From Roseibium aggregatum (GTDB lineage: Bacteria > Pseudomonadota > Alphaproteobacteria > Rhizobiales > Stappiaceae), in assembly GCF_017309185.1 (NCBI RefSeq), contig NZ_JAEKJZ010000001.1, forward strand, positions 1,674,001-1,738,000: 64,000 nt of DNA, read 5' to 3'. A program made the position numbers and the translations under genes. Below are positions 26,598 to 37,350 of this stretch, piece after piece (position 1 is the first letter of the stretch; each line of letters begins with the position of its first letter). The notes under the pieces are model-generated. The model saw only the letters and a list, made by a program, of their open reading frames with translations, did not search any database and was not told the origin of the DNA.

Positions 26598-27491
26598 CTA
26601 TTCCCAGAGCCATGCCGCACCGCGAACACCGGAACTGTCGCCATGCATGGCCTTGCGGATGGGCGTGTCGAATGTATCGGAAAAAATATAGGGCAGCATG
26701 ACCGGTGGAAGGTCCTGGTAGAGCTCGTCGATATTCGACATGCCGCCGCCGAGGACGAAGACATCCGGATCCAGGAGATTGGCCGACATGGCCAGCGCGC
26801 GGGCGAGCCGGCTGACGTAGTCCTCATAGACTCTGACGGCGACTGGATCTCCGGCCCGTTTCAGGTCCATGATCTCGTGCCCCTTCAGAAGGGTCCCGGT
26901 TCTGTCCTTGTAGTCGAGCTGGAAGCCGGTGCCCGAACACCATCTGTCGATGACGCCCTTGTGCCCGATCCAGCTGTCGGGGCCCGGAAATTCGTCTGGC
27001 TTGAGCCAGGGAACGGTGATGGCTCCCCATTCGCCGCCGATACCGTTGGCGCCGAGATGTGCCTTGCCGTCGATGGCGATCCCCGAGCCGCTGCCCGTTC
27101 CGACAATGATGGCATGGACCACATGCGCGCCGGCGCCCGCGCCGTCGGTTGCTTCCGAGACGGCCAGGCAATTCGCATCGTTTTGAATGCGTACCGGCCG
27201 CCCAAGTACCTCTTCGAGATCCTTGTCGAGCGGTTTGCCGTTCATCCATGTGGAGTTGGCGTTCTTCACGAGGCCCGTTTTCGGCGACAGGGAACCCGGT
27301 ATGCCAAGACCGAGCGTGCCGGTCGCATGCGTTGCCTCTTCTGCCGCCTGAACCAGGTGCTTCACCGCGTCGAGACAGCCCTGGTAATCGTCGCGCGGCG
27401 TGTCGACCCGTTTCCGGAACAGCTCATGGCCATCGCCGGACAGCGCGACGATCTCGATCTTGGTGCCGCCCCAGTCGATCCCCAACCGCAT
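26598..27491 (-). CDS. ROK-family sugar kinase (fructokinase-like) without the zinc cysteines
   Basis: A 297-residue ATP-dependent sugar kinase. N-terminal phosphate-binding loop: MRLGIDWGGTKIEIV. Substrate and second phosphate loops: LGLGIPGSLSP, RIQNDANCLAVSEA and VGTGSGSGIAIDGK. ROK proteins normally carry a zinc motif CxCGxxxxCxE next to the sugar-binding His. Here the equivalent stretch reads SWIGHKGVIDRWCSGTG, with most cysteines absent. It begins one base after the stop of the class II aldolase gene, so the two form a tight operon and probably act in one sugar or sugar-acid degradation path. The substrate is not known. Confidence 0.8.
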   Translation of the reverse strand: MRLGIDWGGTKIEIVALSGDGHELFRKRVDTPRDDYQGCLDAVKHLVQAAEEATHATGTLGLGIPGSLSPKTGLVKNANSTWMNGKPLDKDLEEVLGRPVRIQNDANCLAVSEATDGAGAGAHVVHAIIVGTGSGSGIAIDGKAHLGANGIGGEWGAITVPWLKPDEFPGPDSWIGHKGVIDRWCSGTGFQLDYKDRTGTLLKGHEIMDLKRAGDPVAVRVYEDYVSRLARALAMSANLLDPDVFVLGGGMSNIDELYQDLPPVMLPYIFSDTFDTPIRKAMHGDSSGVRGAAWLWE

Positions 27492-27492
27492 T

Positions 27493-28200
27493 TCAGCCTA
27501 CCCGGGTCGGCAATTCGAAAGCGGCTTCCTGGCCGGGCTCCAGCTCGTCCGTCTGTTTGCCGTAGCTTTTGAATTTTTTCAAAATGGCGATCATTTCCTT
27601 GGTGCTCAAATGAATCGGTTCGCCGAGGGTAAGGGCGGAGAGATACTGGTCCGCCAGATCCTCCACTCCTTCAGCGACCGACAGAGCTTTACTGAGATTC
27701 GGACCTCCGGCAACCTGGCCGTGATTGGCGAGCAGGCAGGCATTGCGGTCACCGAGCGCGGCGATCATGGCGACAGAGAGTGCCCGGGTCCCGAAACGCG
27801 CATAGTCGGAACACTCGATCCTGTCGCCGCCGGCAAGCGCAACCATGTAGTGGAAGGCCGGAATGCCCTTGCGGTGGCAGGAGAGGGCGGTCGCGCGCGG
27901 GCTGTGGCAATGAACCACCGCGCCGCAGGACGGTTTCGCGCGATAAAAATCGAGATGCATGCGCCATTCGGACGAGGGCAGCACATCGCCACGGTAGCAG
28001 CCTTCCAGATCCATGGCGACGATCTTGTCTACGCTCAGGTCCTCGTAAGGTGTTCCCGAAGGGGTCACCAGAAACCCGGTTTTGGTTCGGGCGCTGATAT
28101 TGCCGGAGGTTCCCTTGGTCAGGCCGAGGCGGGGCAGGGCCCGGGCGGTCTCGATGATTTCGAGACGCAGGTCGGCGGTGTCGTCTGGAAAAGAGGTCAT
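27493..28200 (-). CDS. Class II aldolase/adducin-family protein
   Basis: A 235-residue zinc aldolase or decarboxylase of the FucA/AraD/OtnC group. Family marks: GLTKGTSGNISAR near the N-terminus, GTPYEDLS, the acidic residue in SSEWRMHLDFY, the zinc histidines in VVHCHSPRATAL, and the third zinc His in LLANHGQVAGG. Members act on L-fuculose-1-phosphate, L-ribulose-5-phosphate or tetronate phosphates. It is the first gene of a two-gene operon with the downstream ROK kinase. The kinase could supply the phosphorylated substrate. Which sugar is involved cannot be read here. Confidence 0.85.
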   Translation of the reverse strand: MTSFPDDTADLRLEIIETARALPRLGLTKGTSGNISARTKTGFLVTPSGTPYEDLSVDKIVAMDLEGCYRGDVLPSSEWRMHLDFYRAKPSCGAVVHCHSPRATALSCHRKGIPAFHYMVALAGGDRIECSDYARFGTRALSVAMIAALGDRNACLLANHGQVAGGPNLSKALSVAEGVEDLADQYLSALTLGEPIHLSTKEMIAILKKFKSYGKQTDELEPGQEAAFELPTRVG

Positions 28201-28373
28201 GGCGGGTCGCGGCGCTTCGGCGGAAAGAGAGGACGGCGCGGACTTTATTCAAAGACTTGCGCCTTCCTCAAGATGGCAGGCTTCGGATGCTGTTTTCAAG
28301 GAGGCGAAACAAAAAAACCTGCAGTTTCAGATCGGATCACGGGTTTTGGAGCGGTGCGCCTCAACCCGTTTGG

Positions 28374-29309
28374 CTATGGCCCCGATCGGTCGGGCAGGGG
28401 GATGAATTCCTCTGCGTCGCCGGGAACGGTGTCGAAACGGCCCTGGCGCCAGTCTTCCTTGGCCTGTTCGATCCGCTCCTTCGACGAGGACACGAAGTTC
28501 CACCAGATATAGCGCCTGCCGTCCATCGGCTCGCCGCCCAGAACGACGAAACGGGCGGGAATGGGAGTCGCGTTTTCAATCACCACGTGATCGCCCGGCT
28601 TGAAGACGAGCAATTGCGCCGGATCGAAGCTCTGACCGGCAATCGTGACCTGTCCGGAGATCGTGTAGAGCCCGCGTTCCTCCCAGCCGGCATCGAGCGG
28701 CACCTTAGCGCCGGGGTCCAGGCGGATGTCGGCGTAAAACATCTCCGATGCGGTTTCGACCGGAGCCCTTTGTCCGTAAAGCGCTCCGGCGATCAGTTTG
28801 ACCGATGCGCCCCGGTCGGCGAATTCCGGCTGTTCTCCGGCGCCGTGATGCTGAAAAGTCGGTTCACCTTCCTCCAGATGCTTCGGCAGGGCGACCCAAC
28901 TTTGCAATCCGAAGAGAGGCCGGTTTTCCGCAAGACGCTCCGGGCGCTCGCGTTCCGAATGGACAATCCCCTTGCCGGCGCTCATCCAGTTCAGGGCGCC
29001 GGGCGATATGGCGATTTCCGTTCCGAGACTGTCGCGGTGATACATTTCACCCTCAAACAGATAGGTAACGGTGGCGAGACCGATATGGGGATGCGGCCGC
29101 ACGTCGATGCCGCCGCCGACCAGAAGCTCCGCCGGCCCCATCTGATCGAAAAAGATGAACGGGCCGACCATGCGACGGCGCGCGGACGGCAAGGCGCGGC
29201 GCACGGAGAACCCGCCGAGGTCCGATGTGCGCGGCATGATGATCGTTTCGATCGGATCACTGCTTACGCTGTCACCGGGAATGGGATCGGGACAATTCAG
29301 CCAGCTCAT
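28374..29309 (-). CDS. Pirin-family protein (bicupin)
   Basis: A 311-residue two-cupin protein. The N-terminal metal site is visible as VRPHPHIGLATVTYLFEGE and HSERE, the conserved His-His-His-Glu set of pirins. Other marks are IMPRTSDLGGFSVRRALPS, MGPFIFFDQMGPAE-type sequence and LQSWVALPKHLEEGEPTFQ. Bacterial pirins may be quercetinases or regulators; the exact role is unknown. It is on the same strand as the aldolase-ROK operon, but a 173-base gap suggests a separate unit. Confidence 0.88.
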   Translation of the reverse strand: MSWLNCPDPIPGDSVSSDPIETIIMPRTSDLGGFSVRRALPSARRRMVGPFIFFDQMGPAELLVGGGIDVRPHPHIGLATVTYLFEGEMYHRDSLGTEIAISPGALNWMSAGKGIVHSERERPERLAENRPLFGLQSWVALPKHLEEGEPTFQHHGAGEQPEFADRGASVKLIAGALYGQRAPVETASEMFYADIRLDPGAKVPLDAGWEERGLYTISGQVTIAGQSFDPAQLLVFKPGDHVVIENATPIPARFVVLGGEPMDGRRYIWWNFVSSSKERIEQAKEDWRQGRFDTVPGDAEEFIPLPDRSGP

Positions 29310-29454
29310 CGGCCTCTCCTATGTTCGCGTGGGCGTCTGGCGGATAGATAGGGCGGCAGCGTCCAGGGTGTCTATTGAACAGTCTGTTTCTGCCTTTCCA
29401 TCTTACGCGGAACGTATATAACCACTGGCCCTCCCATGACCTTCCAGGTGTCCC

Positions 29455-30009
29455 ATGAAACGCGTCATGATTGCCGGTGGACCCGGCTCGGGCAAAAGCA
29501 TGCTGGCCGTTGCGCTCGGTGAGAAGACGGGGCTACCCGTCTTTCACATGGACAGGATCCATTACCGGCCGGGCTGGGTCGAGCGATCCCGGGAGGAAAA
29601 GGACCGGTTGACCCACGAGGTCCATGTCCAGGAGCGCTGGATCTTCGAAGGTGGACATTCCAGTACCTATTCCGAACGGATTGCGCGGGCCGATACCTTC
29701 ATCTGGCTGGATGTTCCGGTCATGCGCCGGACGCTCCGGGTGTTGAGACGGACAGTCAAATTCCATGGCAGGACCCGCCCGGATCTTCCCGAGGGATGTC
29801 CGGAGCGGTTCAATCGGCAAACGGTCGAATTTCTCCGGTTCATCTGGCGCACGAGGAAGACGTCCAGGTCGAAACTGGAAGCAGTATTCCAGGCGCCGCC
29901 GCGGCATCTGACCTGTCATCGCTTCCGTACGTTGGGGGACGTGCGAGCGTTCCTGTCCGGTCTTGACGGAGAAGGCGTCGCTGTCGGAAAAAGCGGGAAG
30001 TTCCTCTGA
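29455..30009 (+). CDS. P-loop kinase-like protein (AAA_17/FlaR-like)
   Basis: A 184-residue protein with a Walker A loop GGPGSGKS at residues 8-15, then FHMDRIHYRPGW and a DTFIWLDVP strand that could be the Walker B region. This is the adenylate-kinase-like group often labelled 'DNA topology modulation protein FlaR-related'. Substrate and role are unknown. It ends 16 bases before the thiE-like gene and is probably co-transcribed with it. Confidence 0.7.
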   Translation: MKRVMIAGGPGSGKSMLAVALGEKTGLPVFHMDRIHYRPGWVERSREEKDRLTHEVHVQERWIFEGGHSSTYSERIARADTFIWLDVPVMRRTLRVLRRTVKFHGRTRPDLPEGCPERFNRQTVEFLRFIWRTRKTSRSKLEAVFQAPPRHLTCHRFRTLGDVRAFLSGLDGEGVAVGKSGKFL

Positions 30010-30025
30010 CAGTCCGGCAATCTCA

Positions 30026-30631
30026 ATGAAACTCGATCCGTTCTATCCGCTCGTCGACAGCTCCGCCTGGGTTGAGCGCCTTGTTCCACTGGGAGTCAGG
30101 CTGGTACAGCTACGTATCAAGGACCGGTTGCCGGAAGACCTTTGCGGTGAGATCTCCCGGTCCCAGGAGATTTGCAGGCGGCACGATTGCCGGCTGATTG
30201 TTAACGACCATTGGCAGGAAGCTATCGCGGAAGGATGCGGCTTCGTTCACCTCGGTCAGGAAGACCTTGCGGACGCGGACCTCGCCGCCATCCGAAAGGC
30301 CGGAATGCAGCTCGGCGTTTCCACCCACGACGGTGACGAGCTTGAAAAGGCGCTTTCAGTCGATCCCGATTATGTCGCGCTCGGACCGGTTTTCCCCACC
30401 GGCTCCAAGGATCTGAAATGGACACCGCAGGGGCTTGAGAAAATCGCGGGATGGAAAAGGCAGGTCGGCGATCTGCCGCTCGTGGCGATCGGCGGCATCA
30501 CCCTGGAACGGAGCGCGGGGGTCTACGAAAATGGGGCGGACAGCATCGCGGTGATCGGCGACGTCCTGAGGCACAACGATCCGGAAGCGCGGGTGCAGGC
30601 ATGGCTGGTCGCGACGCAGGCGAGACGCTGA
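30026..30631 (+). CDS. thiE: Thiamine phosphate synthase (ThiE) homologue
   Basis: A 201-residue TIM-barrel protein that joins the thiazole and pyrimidine halves of thiamine. Family marks in order: VRLVQLRIKD, RLIVNDHWQEAIAEGCGFVH, HLGQEDL, LGVSTHDGDELEKAL, DYVALGPVFPT, VAIGGITLE and GADSIAVIGDVLR. The ATG at 30026 gives a normal N-terminus; the longer frame from 29963 overlaps the upstream kinase gene. No other thiamine gene is nearby. It converges with the LysR gene, and the two stop regions share a short hairpin. Confidence 0.88.
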   Translation: MKLDPFYPLVDSSAWVERLVPLGVRLVQLRIKDRLPEDLCGEISRSQEICRRHDCRLIVNDHWQEAIAEGCGFVHLGQEDLADADLAAIRKAGMQLGVSTHDGDELEKALSVDPDYVALGPVFPTGSKDLKWTPQGLEKIAGWKRQVGDLPLVAIGGITLERSAGVYENGADSIAVIGDVLRHNDPEARVQAWLVATQARR

Positions 30632-30650
30632 CCGGTCTTTTGAACGGTCA
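30629..30650. terminator. Shared convergent hairpin between thiE and the LysR gene
   Basis: TGACCG (30629-30634) pairs with CGGTCA (30645-30650) around a 10-base centre containing TTTT. The TGA of thiE and the TGA of the LysR gene are both part of the stem. A bidirectional terminator is possible but weak. Confidence 0.4.
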
Positions 30651-31529
30651 CCCGAACATGGCTCTGTCGCGCGCAACCTGATCGCGCAGGAACTCCTGGG
30701 CAGCTGCGACATGGCGCAGGGGGCGGGAGCTTTCATGCGTCACCATCCAGTAGGACCGGCGCAGTTTGAGCTCGGGCAGGACCGGCGCCAGTTCAGATTG
30801 CCCGCGCGCGATAAAATCGTGCAGGATGCCGATCCCCGCACCGCCGCGAACCGCCTCCGTCTGGCCGAGGGCGGAGGCGATTTCGAACCGCGCGATCCAG
30901 TCCTTGGTGATTTCGGTTCCGTAATTGAGCGAAGGCGAGTAAAGCAGGTCCTCGACATAGCCGATAAGGTCGTGTGCGCTTAAATCGCTTGAAGAGGAAG
31001 GTGCGCCGCGGTCGCGAATGTAGGATTTCGAGGCATAAAGTCCGAGCGCGTAATCGACCAGCTTCGACGCCCGGAGGCGGCCGGTTTCCGGCCGGTCGAT
31101 TGTGACCGCGATATCCGCTTCCCGCCGGGACAGGGAAAACGATCGTGGCACCGGCACGAGCTGAAGGGTGAGGCCAGGGTGTTTCTGGGTCAGCCGGCCG
31201 AGCCGCGGTGCCAGATAGGCCACGCCGAACCCGTCCGGCGCTCCGATCCGCACGGTCCCCGATATCTCGGGCGTGTCGCCGCCAAGGTCCGCTTCGGCGG
31301 CAACCGCTTCCGCCTCCATGCGCTCGGCCCGCTCATAGAAGCGGCTACCGGCGTCCGTCAGCACGCAGCCAGATGTGGACCGGTCGAAGAGACGGGCTCC
31401 AAGGCTGTCTTCAAGCGCCGAGAGCCTGCGCGCTACCGTGGCATGGTTCAGCCCGAGGCGCCTGGCGGCCGCGAGAATTTGTCCCGTCCGGGAAATGGCG
31501 AGGAATACGCGGATATCGTCCCAGTTCAT
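30648..31529 (-). CDS. LysR-family transcriptional regulator
   Basis: A 293-residue regulator. The N-terminal helix-turn-helix reads NWDDIRVFLAISRTGQILAA then RLGLNHATVARRLSALEDSL, typical of LysR proteins; the C-terminal part is a substrate-binding co-inducer domain. The ATG at 31529 matches the family start; the longer frame adds 20 unlikely residues. It is divergent from mmsA across a 321-base gap, so it may control valine or propionate catabolism, as LysR genes beside mmsA often do. That link is inference. Confidence 0.88.
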   Translation of the reverse strand: MNWDDIRVFLAISRTGQILAAARRLGLNHATVARRLSALEDSLGARLFDRSTSGCVLTDAGSRFYERAERMEAEAVAAEADLGGDTPEISGTVRIGAPDGFGVAYLAPRLGRLTQKHPGLTLQLVPVPRSFSLSRREADIAVTIDRPETGRLRASKLVDYALGLYASKSYIRDRGAPSSSSDLSAHDLIGYVEDLLYSPSLNYGTEITKDWIARFEIASALGQTEAVRGGAGIGILHDFIARGQSELAPVLPELKLRRSYWMVTHESSRPLRHVAAAQEFLRDQVARDRAMFG

Positions 31530-31850
31530 TTTCTGTTCCCACCGGCCTGATTTGATGTCGCGCGAAAAGATCTCCGCACCGCCACGCATGGATCCCGGGC
31601 CGCCCTGGTGCGAAGACTGGAAAACTCCCGGTTTAAGCTCCGGAGCTCGCGGTTGCTGTAGCCTTTTCTCTTTGCGAGGCTATTGTGTCCTGCAAGATCG
31701 CTGTTGCTATGTGCCATAACTATAAAAAATGCACAACAGATCCGGAAATCTGGTTCTTGTATGTGACAAAAATAAAAGCGACAAAAGCGGAATATTCAAC
31801 CGGGACGGCCATTCTGCCGGAAGACCCGGATCAGATGGGAGAAGCGCGCG
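31530..31850. other. Divergent promoter region between the LysR gene and mmsA
   Basis: These 321 bases contain no credible gene. The segment 31690-31800 is distinctly A/T-rich and is the likely place for the mmsA promoter and a LysR binding site (T-N11-A type), but no unique site can be fixed by eye. Confidence 0.5.
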
Positions 31851-33350
<1,500 letters not shown>

Positions 33351-33371
33351 TCTGAGGACCTTGCAATCCGG

Positions 33372-33402
33372 AAAAGGGCGGTGCTTCGGCGCCGCCTTTT
33401 TT
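33372..33402 (+). terminator. Rho-independent terminator after mmsA
   Basis: AAAAGGGCGGTGC and GCGCCGCCTTTTTT form a long stem around a TTCG tetraloop, with one G-T pair, ending in a run of six Ts, 22 bases after the mmsA stop. Confidence 0.9.
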
Positions 33403-33527
33403 GCGTTTTGGAGCGCAAACGTGATGCCGCGCGAGACGCGGGCCGGTCTCACAACCGTTTCCCTTGAAGACCTGACTGCGGCAATCCCCTACTTGAATTC
33501 CTGAGGACACCGTGACATCACACTCCG

Positions 33528-35312
33528 ATGCAACAAGGCGACTGCTCAAAAAGCGCCCGTAAAGGGGACGCGGGCAAAACTGGGGAAATTGGTCGGCCGC
33601 TTGACGCGGAAAACAGCGCGCTTCGCCGCTCGGGGAGGCTGCTTGCTGTTGCCGACCTCTTGTGGATTCCGCAGGCCGGACTGATCGCCGTTGCGCTCGG
33701 GACACTGCTTGCGGCGATCTACGCTCCGCAGGACGATGCGACACCCACTAGCCTTTTCTTCGGACCGGTTGCGCTTGCGGTCCTCGGGATTGCCCTGTTG
33801 GCGGCACTCCGCGTGGGCCTGCAGTTTCGCGCGGCGAATCTGGCCCGCAGAACCGCATCCGCGATCCAGGTCCGGGCAAGAACGGAGCTGCTGTCGGCGG
33901 CCACCAGCCGATCTCCGGCGGCGAGCTTTCCATCCTCCGGCGCCTTCGCGGCCCATGTTACCGAGCAGATTGATCTGCTTGGACCTTATTTCCGCAATTT
34001 CGTGCCCCAGATGATGCGTTTGAAGCTGGTGCCCATCGGGATCGTGCTTGCAACGCTTTGGTTCAGCTGGCTGGCGGCGCTGATCCTGCTGATCTGCGGC
34101 CCCGTGATACCGCTTTTCATGGCCCTGATCGGCATGCGGGCGAAATCCGCGAGCGCCCGGCAGCAGGAAGAACTGACACGCCTGAGCGGGATCCTGATGG
34201 ACCGCATCAAGGGACTTGAAACCCTGACCCTGTTCGGAGCGCTGAATCGGTCGAAGGACGATATCGAACGGGCGGGCGAGACCTTCCGGATCGGGACAAT
34301 GCGCGTTTTGAAGATCGCGTTTTTGTCCTCCACGGTGCTGGAGCTTTTCTCGGCGCTTGGCGTTGCCTTTTGCGCCGTGTTTGTCGGCTTCTCGCTGCTG
34401 GGAGAGATCAACACCGGAACCTGGGGACCACCGCTTGGTTATTCCACCGGCCTGTTCATTTTGTTGCTGGCGCCGGAGTTCTTCGCGCCCCTGAGAGCCT
34501 ACGCCGCAGCTTATCACGACCGGGCAGCCGGTCTGGCGGCGCAGGAAAAGCTGGGGGTGCTGTTTGAGGAAATCCGGATCGACCGCACCGATGCGCCTGC
34601 CGGCACGCAGGCCGAGGCGCCTCTGGCATCGCCTCCCGCCATCCGGTTCGACACAGTCAGCCTGTCCCTTGGCGGACACGAGGTGCTGAAAGACTTCGAC
34701 CTGTCCATCGAGGCCGGGGAAACCATCTTGCTCGAAGGCCCGAGCGGCAGCGGCAAGACCACGATCCTGGACTGTCTGTTTGGCTATCACGGGCCTGACG
34801 GTGGAACGATCCGGATCGGTGGAGCGGATCCCGTGTCCGTTTCCGAAAGGCTGCGCGGTCACGCCATCTGGCTGGGGCAGGCGCCGCGATTGTTCCACGG
34901 AAGCTTGAAGGCGAACCTCCTGAAAGGCGCCCAGGAACCTGGCCGGGTCACCGACGAAGATATCTGGACGGCACTTCGCCTGGCCGGAGCGGACGAGTTG
35001 GTCAGGCGCCTTCCCAACGGTCTTGCGACACTTCTCGGGGAGGAAGGATTCGGCCTGTCTGTCGGGGAAATCCGCCGTGTTGCCCTGGCCCGCGCGGCCT
35101 TGCGGCAGGACGCGGTGCTTTTCCTTGCCGACGAACCGACGGCAGGGCTGGACGACGAAACCGCACGCGATGTCATCGAGGGACTCAAGACGCTTGCGGC
35201 GGGACGCACGGCCGTTATTGCAACGCACGATCCGGAGGTGCTGGCGATGCCGGGCCGGCGCGTCGATCTGAATGCGCGTGCATCCGAACTTCCGCTGGAG
35301 GCGGCCATATGA
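33528..35312 (+). CDS. cydD: Thiol reductant ABC exporter subunit CydD
   Basis: A 594-residue half-transporter: six membrane helices (about 40-330), then an ATPase domain. With CydC it exports cysteine and glutathione to the periplasm, which is needed to assemble cytochrome bd. Walker A is LEGPSGSGKTT, and Walker B with the following loop is FLADEPTAGLD. The signature motif is altered to LSVGEIRR instead of LSGGQ, suggesting one weakened ATP site in the heterodimer. The last 4 bases overlap the cydC start (ATGA). The gene opens the cyd cluster; no clear Shine-Dalgarno is seen at the ATG. Confidence 0.93.
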   Translation: MQQGDCSKSARKGDAGKTGEIGRPLDAENSALRRSGRLLAVADLLWIPQAGLIAVALGTLLAAIYAPQDDATPTSLFFGPVALAVLGIALLAALRVGLQFRAANLARRTASAIQVRARTELLSAATSRSPAASFPSSGAFAAHVTEQIDLLGPYFRNFVPQMMRLKLVPIGIVLATLWFSWLAALILLICGPVIPLFMALIGMRAKSASARQQEELTRLSGILMDRIKGLETLTLFGALNRSKDDIERAGETFRIGTMRVLKIAFLSSTVLELFSALGVAFCAVFVGFSLLGEINTGTWGPPLGYSTGLFILLLAPEFFAPLRAYAAAYHDRAAGLAAQEKLGVLFEEIRIDRTDAPAGTQAEAPLASPPAIRFDTVSLSLGGHEVLKDFDLSIEAGETILLEGPSGSGKTTILDCLFGYHGPDGGTIRIGGADPVSVSERLRGHAIWLGQAPRLFHGSLKANLLKGAQEPGRVTDEDIWTALRLAGADELVRRLPNGLATLLGEEGFGLSVGEIRRVALARAALRQDAVLFLADEPTAGLDDETARDVIEGLKTLAAGRTAVIATHDPEVLAMPGRRVDLNARASELPLEAAI

Positions 35313-36958
35313 GAGCGGTCTGGCGCGTTATTTCGGCTCAGCATCGTTACGACCGGCTTCATTTCTGGCTCGGGATCGGCATGGCCCTGCTGCCTGCCGC
35401 CGCCGGTATTCTCCTGCTCGGCGTGTCCGGCTGGTTCATCACCGCGGCCGCCGTCGCCGGGCTGACCGGCGTTTTTCTCAATATCTTCATGCCAAGCGCG
35501 ATCATTCGGGGCCTGGCGATCGCAAGAACCGCCGGGCGCTATGGCGAACGGGTCCTGACCCATGACGCCACCTTCCGCTTTCTCGCCGATTTGCGGAACC
35601 GCCTGTTCGGTGCCTTCGCGACCCGGGGAACCTACGGCCAGCGCTCCGGCACCGTTCTCAACCGTCTGACACGCGATGTCACGGCACTGGATACGGTCTA
35701 TCTGCGTCTCGCCGTACCGATCGTGGTGGCCGGCGTCGCAGCGCTTTGCCTGCTTGCGGTTTGGGCTTCGGTCTCCGCGGCGATGTTCCTGACCGGATTG
35801 ATCTTTTTCGCGGCCTGGGCGGCACTGGCCTGGACAGCCTATGCCCGGTCAGACAGAAAGACCGCCCGGCGCGCCGACGCAGCCTCCGACGCCATGCGCC
35901 TGCGGGCCGCCGACCTTGCCGCCGGACGGCGGGATCTCGCGGTTTACGGCGGGTTGGAGGAAGCCGCACAGGCGATCCTGGCGGCCGGTGAGCGCCTGAC
36001 AAAGGCCGAAGAGGCCGAGGATCTGCGCGCGACCCGGCTGGCCGGCATCTCCACGGCGATCGGGCAATTGTTTCTGGCCGCGTCGCTCGCCGTCGTGGTT
36101 TGGGGGGCGGCGTCCGGACATCTCTCGCCGGCGCTTGGAGTGGGGCTGGTCCTGGTGGTGATCGCGCTGCCTGAGCTTGTGGCCATGGCGCTGCCCGGCC
36201 TGGCGAAACTGCCGCGCACGGCGCTGGCTGCGCGGCGCACCGATGGAATTCAGTCGGAAAACGGCGCGCGCCCGGAGGTGCCGGAAACCGCGGACGTGAA
36301 CCCGCAGAACGCTTCCGTCCTGATCGTCGAAAACGTGTCCTTCCGCTATCCGGGCGCCGAGCGCACTGTGCTCGAAGGCCTCGGATTTGAGGTCGGTCCG
36401 GGCGAGGTGGTGGCGATTGCCGGACGCAGCGGGTGCGGCAAGAGCACGGTTGCAGCCTTGTGTTCCCGCCTGCGCCGGCCGCAAGACGGACGCATCCTTT
36501 TAAACGGGACCGACATCCAGGACATTGACGAGGACAGGTTTCGCCGGTCCGTGACGGTTCTCAGCCAGCGTCCATATCTCTTCAACGAGACCGTAGCGGA
36601 AAATCTGCGTCTGGCCGATCCCCGGGCGACCGATGACGCGCTTTGGACCGCGCTGGAACATGCAGCCCTGTCGGAGCGGATCTCCAGGAGCCCGGACGGT
36701 CTGCAAACCGTGTTGGGCGAAGGCGGTCTCGGCTTGTCGGGGGGCGAGCAGCGCCGCCTGGCACTCGCGCGTGCCTTTCTGACCCGGCCGGCGCTTTTTA
36801 TTCTGGATGAGATGACGGAAGGTCTCGATGCCCGGACTTCTTCGGACGTCTTGTCCCGCTTTTTTCAGCACAAGGGCGATAAGGCGGTCCTGATGATCGC
36901 TCATAAAAAGCTTGAACTTGAAGTAGCAAACCGCATTATCATGATGGCCAAAGGTTGA
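35309..36958 (+). CDS. cydC: Thiol reductant ABC exporter subunit CydC
   Basis: A 549-residue ABC half-transporter and partner of CydD. The membrane part covers about 10-310 (GVSGWFITAAAVAGLTG in the first hairpin). The nucleotide-binding domain has Walker A IAGRSGCGKST, an intact signature LSGGEQRRLALARAF and a Walker B region LFILDEMTEGLD, where the usual DEPT is DEMT. Overlap with cydD by 4 bases implies translational coupling. The cytochrome bd genes follow after one small membrane protein gene. Confidence 0.93.
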   Translation: MRAVWRVISAQHRYDRLHFWLGIGMALLPAAAGILLLGVSGWFITAAAVAGLTGVFLNIFMPSAIIRGLAIARTAGRYGERVLTHDATFRFLADLRNRLFGAFATRGTYGQRSGTVLNRLTRDVTALDTVYLRLAVPIVVAGVAALCLLAVWASVSAAMFLTGLIFFAAWAALAWTAYARSDRKTARRADAASDAMRLRAADLAAGRRDLAVYGGLEEAAQAILAAGERLTKAEEAEDLRATRLAGISTAIGQLFLAASLAVVVWGAASGHLSPALGVGLVLVVIALPELVAMALPGLAKLPRTALAARRTDGIQSENGARPEVPETADVNPQNASVLIVENVSFRYPGAERTVLEGLGFEVGPGEVVAIAGRSGCGKSTVAALCSRLRRPQDGRILLNGTDIQDIDEDRFRRSVTVLSQRPYLFNETVAENLRLADPRATDDALWTALEHAALSERISRSPDGLQTVLGEGGLGLSGGEQRRLALARAFLTRPALFILDEMTEGLDARTSSDVLSRFFQHKGDKAVLMIAHKKLELEVANRIIMMAKG

Positions 36959-36984
36959 CGAAGCGGGCGCCGTCGCGACAATAA

Positions 36985-37350
36985 ATGAAAAGGTTGTTTT
37001 TCTGGCTTAGAGAGCTGCATGCACGCCACGAAATGTGGTCGTTGAAGCCTGCGATTCGATTTCCACTGATAGCAATGCTCTTTATTGGCGCGTGGATTCT
37101 TGTTTGGTGGTTTGTGATCTGTATTCCGTTTTCAATAATTTTTTTGTTGTTAGCCCAAGTAGATTTAGGTTTTGCGCTTATACTATTTTTTATTCCGTCG
37201 GTATTTCTGATGGTGCCTCTATTTATTTACCTGTGGGCTTATTACCGGATGGCTGTGGGGTTGTTTTTCGGAGATGGCGAAGCCGCCGAGCGGAGATATG
37301 CCGAACTCCTTGAAAGATTTCCCGAAACGCGCGTTAAGCCCGGCCTTTGA
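36985..37350 (+). CDS. Small membrane protein inside the cyd cluster, unknown function
   Basis: A 121-residue protein with two long hydrophobic stretches (about 27-57 and 60-93) and charged, probably cytoplasmic ends (KRLFFWLRELHARHE at the start, GEAAERRYAELLERFPETR at the end). It resembles no family I can name. Its DNA is clearly richer in A and T than the surrounding genes, which hints at later acquisition or relaxed selection. It lies 26 bases after cydC and 263 bases before cydA. Co-expression with the bd oxidase assembly genes is plausible but unproved. Confidence 0.6.
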   Translation: MKRLFFWLRELHARHEMWSLKPAIRFPLIAMLFIGAWILVWWFVICIPFSIIFLLLAQVDLGFALILFFIPSVFLMVPLFIYLWAYYRMAVGLFFGDGEAAERRYAELLERFPETRVKPGL

